Below the pieces are notes generated by a model that was given only the letters and a program-made list of their open reading frames with translations, made no database searches and was not told where the DNA came from. A stretch of 46,136 nt of DNA from Candidatus Brachybacterium merdigallinarum (lineage in GTDB: Bacteria; Actinomycetota; Actinomycetes; Actinomycetales; Dermabacteraceae), in assembly GCA_019115335.1 (NCBI GenBank), contig DXDT01000188.1:1-46136 (forward strand), written 5' to 3'. Positions 1 to 8,677 of this stretch are shown in pieces. How positions within the stretch are numbered: the first letter of the stretch is position 1; every line of letters begins with the position of its first letter. The position numbers and the translations under genes are program-made.

Positions 1-894
1 AAGATGGTCCACAACGGCATCGAGTACGCCGACATGCAGGTCATCTCCGAGGCCTACGACCTGATGTCCAAGGCCCTGGGCATGGGCGCCACCCAGATCG
101 GCGACGTGTTCGCCGAGTGGAACAAGGGCGACCTGGAGTCGTTCCTCATCGAGATCACCGCCGAGGTGCTGCACCACACCGACGTCACCACCGGCAAGCC
201 GTTCGTGGACGTCATCCTCGACCGCGCCGCCCAGAAGGGCACCGGCGCCTGGACCGTGCAGACGGCCCTGGACCTCGGCGTCCCGGTCACCGGCATCGCC
301 GAGGCCACCTTCGCCCGCTCCACCTCCGGCTCCACCCCGCAGCGCGAGGCGGGCCTGAAGGTCCTGCCGGCCGAGGCGCAGACCCTCGAGATCGCCGACG
401 AGGCCCAGTTCATCGACGACCTGCAGAAGGCGCTCTACGCCGCGAAGCTGGTCTCCTACTCGCAGGGCTTCGACGAGATCGCCGCCGGCGCGAAGGAGTA
501 CGGCTGGGACATCGACCTCGGCGCGATGGCGCGGATCTGGCGCGGCGGCTGCATCATCCGCGCCCGCTTCCTCAACCGCATCACCGAGGCCTACGAGCGC
601 GACGCCTCGCTGCCGCTGCTGCTGGCGGACGAGTACTTCACCACCGAGATCGCCAAGTGCATCCCGGCCTGGCGCCGCATCGTGGCCTTCGCGGCGGCCT
701 CCGGCTTCCCGGTCCCGGTGTTCTCCTCGACCCTGTCCTACTACGACGCGGTCCGTGCCGAGCGCCTCCCGGCCGCCCTGGTCCAGGCCCAGCGCGACTA
801 CTTCGGTGCGCACACCTACCAGCGCGTCGACGCCGAGGGCACCTTCCACGTGGAGTGGTCCGAGGATCGCCGCGAGACCAAGCAGGACTGGTGA
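1..894 (+). CDS. gnd: 6-phosphogluconate dehydrogenase, C-terminal part (5' end outside window)
   Basis: Frame open from base 1 (KMVHNGIEYADMQVISEAYDL...GTGAWTVQTALDLGVP...YYDAVRAERLPAALVQAQRDYFGAHTYQR), characteristic 6PGDH C-terminal domain. Confidence 0.96.
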   Translation, partial: KMVHNGIEYADMQVISEAYDLMSKALGMGATQIGDVFAEWNKGDLESFLIEITAEVLHHTDVTTGKPFVDVILDRAAQKGTGAWTVQTALDLGVPVTGIAEATFARSTSGSTPQREAGLKVLPAEAQTLEIADEAQFIDDLQKALYAAKLVSYSQGFDEIAAGAKEYGWDIDLGAMARIWRGGCIIRARFLNRITEAYERDASLPLLLADEYFTTEIAKCIPAWRRIVAFAAASGFPVPVFSSTLSYYDAVRAERLPAALVQAQRDYFGAHTYQRVDAEGTFHVEWSEDRRETKQDW

Positions 895-943
895 CAGCGC
901 ACTGCTGAGGACCTGCCACGGGGCATGATGATGCGGTGCACCG

Positions 944-985
944 CATGAGGAAGGCCCGGACCGAATGGTCCGGGCCTTCCTCATG
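944..985 (+). terminator. Intrinsic terminator-like hairpin downstream of gnd
   Basis: Perfect 19-bp inverted repeat catgaggaaggcccggacc-gaat-ggtccgggccttcctcatg, 49 nt after the gnd stop. Confidence 0.85.
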
Positions 986-1039
986 TCGCGGCGGAGTTCT
1001 GTGCGCCGCGCTGCGGGTCGTCTCCCCGTGCGAAGTGGC

Positions 1040-1324
1040 TCAGTTGGTCTCGATGGTGGCCGTGAAGGCACCGGTGAGTGCGAGGAGCACCCAGAGGAGG
1101 ATCATCAGGACCCAGACGATCGCGAAGACGATCCAGCCCCACTTGTAGTACTTGTTCGCGGCCTCGAGGTCGGTGTCCGCCTTGACCAGGCCCAGGATCG
1201 CCAGAATCACGGTGATGATGTTGCCGCCGCAGAGGAACGACACGACCAGCTGGACGATCCACTTGGTCTTGGGGACCGGTGCGGATCCGCCGGCAGGAGC
1301 GGAGCTGAAGTTCTGTGAGGTCAT
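1040..1324 (-). CDS. Small two-TM membrane protein, CD225/dispanin-like
   Basis: MTSQNFSSAPAGG...TKWIVQLVVSFLCGGNIITVILAILGLVKADTDLEAANKYYKWGWIVFAIVWVL; internal ATG at 1324 chosen over the ORF-track start; two hydrophobic helices. Confidence 0.7.
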   Translation of the reverse strand: MTSQNFSSAPAGGSAPVPKTKWIVQLVVSFLCGGNIITVILAILGLVKADTDLEAANKYYKWGWIVFAIVWVLMILLWVLLALTGAFTATIETN

Positions 1325-1500
1325 GGTGATCGTCCCTTCATCAAGGTGCGGAGCACGGTCCGCTGGACTCTTACTGAGCGCGCCGTGGGAAAATCCCCCC
1401 TCTGGCGTCGGCATAGCATAACCACCGGCGACCTCCTGAGTGCCATGGGGACCACTCCCCACGGCGAGTGTCGCGAAACGCGACATCGGCTGCGTTCCAC

Positions 1501-3669
1501 CTACCCCAGGGTCACGCGGTGCACGAGCACGGTGAACTCCTCCGCCCCGCCCTGCTCACGGGCGCGCAGCCGCCCGCCCTCGAGGGACACCGGGCGGGCG
1601 CGCCGCACAGTGACCCCGCCCTTGCCGTCGACGATCCCGAGCTCGATCTCGCTGCCGTGCGCGATCGCCTCCAGCAGGCGGTCGGTCACCGAGAGGTTCG
1701 CATCCCCGGCTTCCGCGGCGCGGATCCGTGCCACTGCCTCCGCGGGCGGCAGGCGCAGCTCCGGCCCATCCACGGTCACCAGCTCGGGTTCGGTTGCGCG
1801 TCCGGTCAGCGCATGGGTGAGCTCATCGTCGACCGGCCTCCCGTCGGTCCCGACCGCGGTCGGGGACAGGCCGGCCCGGCGCGCGGCCTGCAGGGCGAAT
1901 CCAGGGTCGGAGCGGGACACGGCGACCGTCGGCGCGAGCCGGTGCAGGGACAGGGGGGCGGCCTCCGGGGAGACCAGCAGCAGGTCCAGCACCTCGGGCT
2001 CCGCGGTCAGCACCGTGGTGGCCCGAGAGATCTGCACTCGGCCATGGCGACGCTGCTCATCGCGGATCAGGTAGTCCAGTGCCTGGGGGACAGGCGCGCG
2101 GGAGGTCTCCGCGAGCAGGTCGAGCAGCTGCTGAGGATCGCGCCCGGCCGCCATGCCCTCCCGCAGCGAGGCGGCGTCGAAGCGCAGTCGCAGGGCGCCA
2201 CCGCGGGAGAGCACCCGAGCCCAGTCCAGCAGGGCCAGCAGACGCTGGCTGGGCCTGCCCGGCACGGTGGCGGTGAGATCCGCGTCCAGCAGCACCTCGT
2301 CCACGGGCGGGGGAGCGGTCCTCTCCAGCGCCGCCGCCAGGCGCGCATCGGCCTCGGTCACCTCCAGATCCAGGGCCAGCACCAGCTCCTGGCCCAGCTC
2401 GGTCAGCGCTCCGGAGTCGAGCAGCCCGAGCACCTCGCCCTCGACCAGCAGGCAGCGGGTCTCCTCCTGGATCACCTCCGCGGGGACCAGGGGGAAGGCC
2501 CAGGCCAGGGCCGCGGCGAGGGAGTCCTCGGTGGCGGCGATGCCCGGCGTGGTGCGCAGCAGACGCAACAGGCTGCCGCGACGGGTGCGGACCCCGTCCC
2601 GCCGGGTGAGGTCCGAGAGCAGGGAGCGGTTGGTCCCGGCCGCATCGGGGGTGCCGACGATCGCGGCGAGATGGTGGCCCCGAGCCCATGCCAGGGCCAG
2701 CTCGGCCCAGCGCTGATCGGCGGGCAGCTCCCGGTAGGCGTCCCAGTCCCGGGAGGGGCGCCATTCCTGCCCGTCGTGGCCGAGCAGCCCGGCCTGCCAG
2801 CCGGCCTGCAGCACCGTGGCGTACGTGAGCAGCTCGGTCCCGGCCCGTTCGGCGAGCCGCCGCAGATCGCGCTGTGGGATCCCGCCTCGCCGCAGCACCC
2901 CGGGCGGGTCCTCGTCGAAGCCCCTGATCGTGCCGAGCAGGCGCAGCGCCTCGAAGGCCCGCTCGACGGCCTGTGCGGTGCGGCCGCCGGCGATGCGCTC
3001 GGTGAGCTCCTTCCCCTCCGGAGCGGGGCGCTGCGCGGTGAACGTCCGACGCACCCGGCCGTCCCGGAGCGCGAGATGGATGCTGCGCGGGATCTGCAGG
3101 GTCCCGTCCTCCTGGGCCACCACGATCCCGGCGGCCTGCAGCGCATGGGCGAGGCGGCCGCTGCCCGCCACGGTGGAGGGCCCCCAGGTCAGAGCGTCCA
3201 GTGCCGTCGAGAGCGCCTCATCGGACTGTGCGATGTCCACCAGGCGGGCGGCATCGCGCGCGGAGGGATCCGCGGGAGTGGCGGGAGCGAGGCCCGCGGG
3301 GGCGCGCATCCCGTCGCGCAGGGGCCGGATCAGGTGCAGCTCGTCCTCACCCCACACCAGTGCGATGGTCTCCAGTCGCTCCAGGGCCGGTGCGATGGTG
3401 GCCGGATCGGAGCTGACCGCGGCGGCCAGCTCGGCGGGGGAGGCGCCGTCCTCCAGCGCGGCCAGGGCCTCCACCAGGTGCAGCTCGGGGAGGGTGAGGG
3501 AGTCCAGCGCTCGTCGTGCGGAGGTGGCCCCGGCGCAGCGCGCCGCGAGCGGACCGATGCCGCCGGGCAGAGGCGAGGCGAGATCCGGTCGGGCGACGAG
3601 CAGAGCCTCCAGGCGATCATCGCCGAACCGTCGCAGGGAGTCCGCGAGGGACCGGATCACAGCGGTCAT
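1501..3669 (-). CDS. Helicase-associated domain protein (XPB/Ssl2-like, Helicase_C_3 type)
   Basis: 722-codon ORF starting MTAVIRSLADSLRRFGDDRLEALLVARPDLASPLPGGIGPLAARC; typical of actinobacterial helicase C-terminal/XPB-like proteins. Confidence 0.8.
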   Translation of the reverse strand: MTAVIRSLADSLRRFGDDRLEALLVARPDLASPLPGGIGPLAARCAGATSARRALDSLTLPELHLVEALAALEDGASPAELAAAVSSDPATIAPALERLETIALVWGEDELHLIRPLRDGMRAPAGLAPATPADPSARDAARLVDIAQSDEALSTALDALTWGPSTVAGSGRLAHALQAAGIVVAQEDGTLQIPRSIHLALRDGRVRRTFTAQRPAPEGKELTERIAGGRTAQAVERAFEALRLLGTIRGFDEDPPGVLRRGGIPQRDLRRLAERAGTELLTYATVLQAGWQAGLLGHDGQEWRPSRDWDAYRELPADQRWAELALAWARGHHLAAIVGTPDAAGTNRSLLSDLTRRDGVRTRRGSLLRLLRTTPGIAATEDSLAAALAWAFPLVPAEVIQEETRCLLVEGEVLGLLDSGALTELGQELVLALDLEVTEADARLAAALERTAPPPVDEVLLDADLTATVPGRPSQRLLALLDWARVLSRGGALRLRFDAASLREGMAAGRDPQQLLDLLAETSRAPVPQALDYLIRDEQRRHGRVQISRATTVLTAEPEVLDLLLVSPEAAPLSLHRLAPTVAVSRSDPGFALQAARRAGLSPTAVGTDGRPVDDELTHALTGRATEPELVTVDGPELRLPPAEAVARIRAAEAGDANLSVTDRLLEAIAHGSEIELGIVDGKGGVTVRRARPVSLEGGRLRAREQGGAEEFTVLVHRVTLG

Positions 3670-3750
3670 GATGCACACCAGCATAGGGGTCGCGCGTCGG
3701 CGCATAGACTTCTGCGCGCGGCGATGTCCGAGCGCCGCGCGCGGCTGTCC

Positions 3751-3827
3751 GCCCCTATAGCCCAATCGGCAGAGGCACCCGACTTAAAATCGGTTCAGTG
3801 TGGGTTCGAGTCCCACTGGGGGCACCA
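3751..3827 (+). tRNA. tRNA-Leu, anticodon TAA, encoded CCA, type I (short variable loop)
   Basis: 7-bp acceptor gccccta/tgggggc + A + CCA; anticodon loop cttaaaa (TAA at 3785-3787); T arm gtggg-ttcgagt-cccac; variable loop of 5 nt. Confidence 0.88.
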
Positions 3828-3856
3828 TGAATCGGCGGCAAGCGTTCGTGGTCATA

Positions 3857-4699
3857 TCAGACGATCGCGGCACCGCGGAACAGAGTCGTGGTCGCGCCGC
3901 CGACCCACACCGCTCCTGTCTCGTCCGGGGTGATCGTGATGTCACCTGCTCGACCGAGCTTGGTGCCCTGCGAGACACGATAGGCCCCGGCGACCTCGCC
4001 CGTGCGAATGAGCCACTGACCGACCGAGGCGTTCATCGACCCGCACACCGGGTCCTCCGGGACACCGAGCGCGGGCGCGAAGGTCCGCATCTCGAAAGCG
4101 TGCTCGGAGCCCTCCGGATAGGCGCCGATCGCGCCGACCATCGCATCAGGAATCAGAGAGAGGTCGGGATCGAGGTCGAGGACTTCCTGTGCAGTCGCCA
4201 GGCGGATGACCGTCCAGCCAGGGCCGTTGTCCACCCACTGATGCGAAAGCACCGTGTTCCGCGGGATGCCGAAGGCCGCGATGACCTGTTCCAGATGGGC
4301 CGCTTCCAGCGCACCGCTGCGGACCGTGGGCGGTGCCGCGAACGACAGGATGCCCTCTCCCCGGCGAATCTCCACGAGCCCCGTGGCGACCTCCTGCACG
4401 ATCGTGTCCTCCTCGTGCGGGGTGCCTCCGTTCTCCAGCCAGGCATGCGCCGAGCCGAGGGTGGGGTGCCCGGCGAAGGGCAGCTCACCACCCGGCGTGA
4501 AGATGCGCAGTCGATAGTCCGCCGCATCCGTCGAGGGCGGGAGGACGAAGGTGGTCTCCGAGAGGTTGGTCTACCTGGCGACTGCCTGCATCTCCTCGTC
4601 GCTCAGGCCTTCGCCGTCCAGGATCACCGCGACCGGGTTCCCCGTGTACGGCTGGGTCGAGAACACATCGACCTGGGCGAACGGGCGAGAACGAGGTAT
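3857..4699 (-). pseudogene. PhzF family (phenazine biosynthesis-like) isomerase, interrupted by in-frame TAG; expected start codon reads ATA
   Basis: Continuous reading frame [I][90 protein letters not shown]...EDPVCGSMNASVGQWL; TAG at 4573-4571. Confidence 0.85.
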
Positions 4700-4894
4700 G
4701 AGACCGGGGCCTTTCGTGAGCAGAGAAGTGGTGTGACGTCACTGAGAACAACGCTACGCGCTACGCCGCGGCAACGGATTGCGTCGTCTGCGCAGAGCCG
4801 CCTCCGGACGAGTGTGATCCTGTCGCTGATTCCGAGAACTGCGTAGCAGCGGGGACCGAGCACGGAGGAACAGGATCACCACAGGTGAGCCACA

Positions 4895-5665
4895 ATGGAT
4901 GTCATGTCCGCGCAGAACCCCGCCTCCCCGCCGTCGACCGAGCCCGCCTCCGGAGCCGACGCCCTCGCCGCGCGCCTCGATGAGGTCCTGGCCAGGATCG
5001 ACGCCGCCGCCGAGCGCGCCGGGCGCGACCCTCGCGAGATCACCGTGCTGCTGGCCACCAAGCTGCGCACCCCCGAGCAGATCGCCGGCGCCATCACCCT
5101 GCTGCGCGAGCGCGAGCGCACCATCGCGGTGGGGGAGAACCGCGCCCAGGAGATCGCCAAGCACGCCGACCCGCTGCTGGCGGGCAACGGCGTGCCGCGC
5201 CACTTCATCGGCCGCCTGCAGACGAACAAGGCCCGCGACGTGTTCGCCTTCGCCGAGCTCGTGCACAGCGTGGACCGTGACGACATCATCGACGCCCTCG
5301 CCCGCCGCGCCGCACTCGCCGAGCAGCCCCGCGACGTGCTGATCCAGGTCAACACCTCGGGGGAGGAGTCCAAGGGCGGGTACGCCCCCGACGCGGACGT
5401 GCTCGAGGCGGCGGTCCGCCGGGTCAGCGACACCGGGATGCTGCGGCCCGTGGGCCTGATGACCATCGGGGCGAACACCACTGACGAGACGGAGGTCCGG
5501 GCGTCGCTCGGCAGCCTGCGCCGACTGCGCGACGAGCTGCGCGAGCGCGGCCACGAGGACCTCCGCGAGCTCTCGATGGGGATGAGCGGCGACCTCGAGA
5601 TCGCCGTCGAGGAGGGTGCGACGATCGTGCGCGTGGGATCGGCGATCTTCGGCGCCCGCCCCTGA
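4895..5665 (+). CDS. YggS/PLPBP family pyridoxal-phosphate homeostasis protein
   Basis: LLATKLRTPEQI...GENRAQEIAKHADPLL...RHFIGRLQTNKARDV...LMTIGANTTDE...LSMGMSGDLEIAVEEGATIVRVGSAIFGAR. Confidence 0.92.
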   Translation: MDVMSAQNPASPPSTEPASGADALAARLDEVLARIDAAAERAGRDPREITVLLATKLRTPEQIAGAITLLRERERTIAVGENRAQEIAKHADPLLAGNGVPRHFIGRLQTNKARDVFAFAELVHSVDRDDIIDALARRAALAEQPRDVLIQVNTSGEESKGGYAPDADVLEAAVRRVSDTGMLRPVGLMTIGANTTDETEVRASLGSLRRLRDELRERGHEDLRELSMGMSGDLEIAVEEGATIVRVGSAIFGARP

Positions 5666-5759
5666 GGCGGACGACGAGCACTCCATGTGACCGTTCTCCC
5701 TGTCCGGGGACAGCACAGGGCTGGCATGCCGGGGCCCGGACCCTCTAGCGTGGGGTGCG

Positions 5760-5803
5760 AAGGTGCTGAGCGCGGATGCAGATGCCGCGGCGGCACCTTT
5801 TCT
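5760..5803 (+). terminator. Terminator-like hairpin in the leader of the MFS gene (candidate attenuator)
   Basis: aaggtgctg/cggcacctt outer stem (5760-5768 / 5791-5799), inner stem cgcgg/ccgcg (5771-5775 / 5785-5789), followed by TTCT. Confidence 0.55.
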
Positions 5804-5879
5804 GTGCCTGCGACCTCGCGCCCGCGAGCTCCTCGTATCCCGCCCTGATCCCCGCGACCCACCGGGAGGTGTCCTGTGA
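5763..5879 (+). CDS. Candidate 38-codon upstream ORF coupled to the MFS gene
   Basis: GTG start; VLSADADAAAAPFLCLRPRARELLVSRPDPRDPPGGVL*; its TGA (5877-5879) overlaps the MFS GTG start (5876-5878) as TGTGA. Confidence 0.4.
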   Translation: MLSADADAAAAPFLCLRPRARELLVSRPDPRDPPGGVL

Positions 5880-7261
5880 CTGCCGTGAGCCCTCGACCTG
5901 ATCATTCCGCCCCGTCGTCCAGGACCGGCGCCCCCGGCCCCACCCCGCCCGCGCTCAGCCGCGGCAAGCGCTGGGCGGCGCTGTTCGCCCTGGCCCTGGG
6001 CGGGTTCGGGATCGGCTCCTCCGAGTTCGTGACCATGGGGCTGCTGCCCCAGATCGCCGACGGGCTGCTGCCCGAGCTGATGGCCACCGACCCGGACCAG
6101 GGCCTGGCCCGCGCCGGCTGGGCGATCAGCGCCTACGCGATCGGCGTGGTGATCGGCGCGCCGGTGCTGTCCCTGCTCGCCGTGCGCTACTCCCGCACGG
6201 TGCTGATCATCGCCTTCGCGGTCCTGCTGACCCTCTCCACGCTGGCCTCCGGCATCCTGCCCAGCTTCGAGCTGACCCTGCTGGCCCGGTTCGTCGCCGG
6301 GTTGCCGCACGGCGCCTACCTGGGCGTCGCCGCCCTGCTGGCCAGCTCCCTGATGGGCCCCGGCTCCCAGGGCAAGGGCGCTGCGCTCGCCCTGTCCGGT
6401 CTGACGGTCGCGAACCTCCTCGGGGTGCCGCTGCTGACCGCTCTTGGCCAGGCCGCCGGCTGGCGCGCCGCCTTCCTCGCGATCGCCGCGCTGTTCGCCC
6501 TGACCGCAGTGCTGCTCGCCACCGTCGTCCCCGCCGCCCCGGCCCCGCAGGGCCGCCGCCTGGTCGACGAGCTGCGGGCCTTCCGCCGTGTGCAGCTGTG
6601 GATCGTGGTGCTGATCGCCGCGGTCGGCTTCGCGGGCTCCTTCGCCGTGTTCAGCTACATCGCCGACATCGGCACCCAGGTCGCCGGGATGAGCGCATCG
6701 ACCATCCCGTGGCTGCTCGCGCTCGCCGGGCTCGGCATGACCATCGGCAACGCGCTCGGCGGGATCGCTGCGGACCGCAGCCGCCGCGGCACCATGCTGC
6801 TCGGCTTCCCCGTGTACATCGCCGCGATGGGCGTGATGGTCGCCGTGGTGGAGAGCCCGGTGGGCCTGGCGATCACCTTCTTCGTCGCCAACCTCGCCCA
6901 CTCCGCGCTCAGCCCCACCATGCAGACCTGGCTGATGCACGTGGCCGGGCGCTCCGAGATGCTCGGCGCCTCCCTCCACCATGCCGCCTTCAACGTGGCC
7001 AACGCCGTGGGTGCGCTGCTGGGCGGCGCGGTGATCGCCGCGGGCTTCGGCCTGGCGGCTCCCACGGTGATCGGCACCGCCGTCGCCACCCTCGGCTTCG
7101 CGATGCTGCTGGCCACCTACGCACTCCTGGAGATCCGTTCCCGGCGCCGGGTCCGCCAGCTCGCGCAGGCCCGCATCGAGCACTCCGGGGACGACCTCGG
7201 CGGCGGCGACCATACCTCGACCTCGGACACCAGCACGCTCGAGCACGCCCCGATCTCCTGA
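5876..7261 (+). CDS. MFS transporter (DHA1/AraJ-like efflux)
   Basis: 461 aa, 12 TM-like pattern, GKRWAALFALALGGFGIGSSEFVTMGLLPQIA; SD-like gggaggt upstream of GTG. Confidence 0.9.
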   Translation: MTAVSPRPDHSAPSSRTGAPGPTPPALSRGKRWAALFALALGGFGIGSSEFVTMGLLPQIADGLLPELMATDPDQGLARAGWAISAYAIGVVIGAPVLSLLAVRYSRTVLIIAFAVLLTLSTLASGILPSFELTLLARFVAGLPHGAYLGVAALLASSLMGPGSQGKGAALALSGLTVANLLGVPLLTALGQAAGWRAAFLAIAALFALTAVLLATVVPAAPAPQGRRLVDELRAFRRVQLWIVVLIAAVGFAGSFAVFSYIADIGTQVAGMSASTIPWLLALAGLGMTIGNALGGIAADRSRRGTMLLGFPVYIAAMGVMVAVVESPVGLAITFFVANLAHSALSPTMQTWLMHVAGRSEMLGASLHHAAFNVANAVGALLGGAVIAAGFGLAAPTVIGTAVATLGFAMLLATYALLEIRSRRRVRQLAQARIEHSGDDLGGGDHTSTSDTSTLEHAPIS

Positions 7262-7357
7262 GAGCTCGCCACCATGGGGCGGCCCCACGGGCCGAGCCCC
7301 CGGAACCGCAGCTCGACGGGGCGCAGGCTCGGTACGTCACATTCCGTCACGCTTTCC

Positions 7358-7386
7358 TTGGGTGCTCCATAGCCTCAGCTTAGGAT
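7358..7386 (+). promoter_or_regulatory. Sigma70-type promoter of the transsulfuration gene
   Basis: TTGGGT (7358-7363) - 17 bp - TAGGAT (7381-7386). Confidence 0.55.
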
Positions 7387-7436
7387 GAGCGGTGGCCGGA
7401 GCCCCGGCCGTGATCACCGCGACACCGGAGGACAGC

Positions 7437-8573
7437 GTGCATATCCAGACCACTGCCGTGCAGACCCTGCGAGACCATGAGCATGGCGCCGTCGTCCCCC
7501 CGGTGCACCTGTCCTCCACCTTCGAGCTGGATCCGGAGACCGAGAGCAACCCCTTCGCCTACCAGCGCGGCAGCAACCCCACCCGCGCCCAGCTGGAGAC
7601 CGTGCTGGCCGCCCTCGAGGGCTCCGAGCACGCCTTCGCCTTCGCCACCGGGATGGCCGCGACCGCCGCCGCCTTCTCCACCCTCGAGTCCGGTGACGAG
7701 GTGCTGCTCTCCGCCAGTGTCTATGGCGGCACCTTCCGCTTCATCGACAAGGTCTTCCCGGGCCGCCGCCTCACCGGCCGTTTCGTCGCCGATCTCGGCG
7801 CCCTCACCGATGCGGATTTCACCGAGCACACCAAGATGGTCTTCGTCGAGACCCCGGCGAACCCGACCCTGCGGGTGACCGACCTGCGCCGCATCTCCGA
7901 GCTCGCCCACCGCCACGGCGCCCTGGTGGTGGTGGACAACACCTTCATGACCCCGGTCCTGCAGCGCCCTCTCGAGCTGGGAGCGGACGTCGTGGTGCAG
8001 TCCGCCACGAAGTTCCTCGCCGGCCACTCCGATCTGCTCGCCGGCACCGTCGCCACCAACGACGCCGGCCTCGCCGAGGCCTACGCTCTCTCCCAGAAGG
8101 CCGAGGGCGGGGTGCTCTCCCCGTTCGACGCCTACCGGCTGATCCAGGACCTCAAGACCCTCCCGCTGCGCCTCGAGCGCCAGCAGGCCAATGCCATCGC
8201 CCTGCGTCACTTCCTCGACGCGCGCGAGGACATCTCCCAGGTGTGGTTCCCCGGCTCGCACAGCGAGGAGGAGGCCCGCATCCACGCCTCGCAGGCTTCC
8301 GGCCCCGGTGCCGTGGTGTCCTTCGAGCTGGCACCCGGCCTGGACCGGGTCACCTTCCTGCGGGCGCTGCGCTTCCCCGCCTTCGCCGTGAGCCTGGGCG
8401 GGGTCGAGTCCCTGATCTGCCGCCCGGCCACCATGACCCATGAGGCCATGACCGACCAGGCGCGCAGCGAGGCAGGCATCAGCGACCAGATGCTGCGGCT
8501 CTCCGTCGGCATCGAGGACGAGCGCGATCTGATCGCGGACCTCGAGCAGGCGCTGGTCGCCGCCGCCCGCTGA
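7437..8573 (+). CDS. Cys/Met metabolism PLP-dependent enzyme (cystathionine gamma-synthase/lyase family)
   Basis: [31 protein letters not shown]...[13 protein letters not shown]...[18 protein letters not shown] at 7437 preceded by GGAGGA preferred over 7392. Confidence 0.92.
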   Translation: MHIQTTAVQTLRDHEHGAVVPPVHLSSTFELDPETESNPFAYQRGSNPTRAQLETVLAALEGSEHAFAFATGMAATAAAFSTLESGDEVLLSASVYGGTFRFIDKVFPGRRLTGRFVADLGALTDADFTEHTKMVFVETPANPTLRVTDLRRISELAHRHGALVVVDNTFMTPVLQRPLELGADVVVQSATKFLAGHSDLLAGTVATNDAGLAEAYALSQKAEGGVLSPFDAYRLIQDLKTLPLRLERQQANAIALRHFLDAREDISQVWFPGSHSEEEARIHASQASGPGAVVSFELAPGLDRVTFLRALRFPAFAVSLGGVESLICRPATMTHEAMTDQARSEAGISDQMLRLSVGIEDERDLIADLEQALVAAAR

Positions 8574-8677
8574 GCCCCGCCCCACTCTCCCTCCGAGCAC
8601 CACACGCTTCACACCCCACGCCCGACACGCCACTCCACCCCGTTACGCCTCCGAACCCCTCCAGAAGGAGACCTGCC

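Noticed and set aside
1468-3933. 821-aa + strand ORF opposite the helicase-associated gene
   Set aside because: Compositional antisense ORF of high-GC DNA (Q/G/R-rich, no domain); it also runs through the tRNA.
3784-3978. 64-aa minus ORF ending MVPPVGLEPTLNRF
   Set aside because: Antisense of the tRNA gene; VPPVGLEPTL-type peptides are a known mis-annotation artefact.
4754-7288. 844-aa minus-strand ORF
   Set aside because: Antisense to YggS and MFS genes, Gly/His/Gln/Arg-rich shadow translation without recognisable motif.
7392-7436. Upstream GTG start (7392) for the transsulfuration enzyme, would be leaderless
   Set aside because: GTG at 7437 has GGAGGA at good spacing and fits the family N-terminus (HIQTTAVQ).
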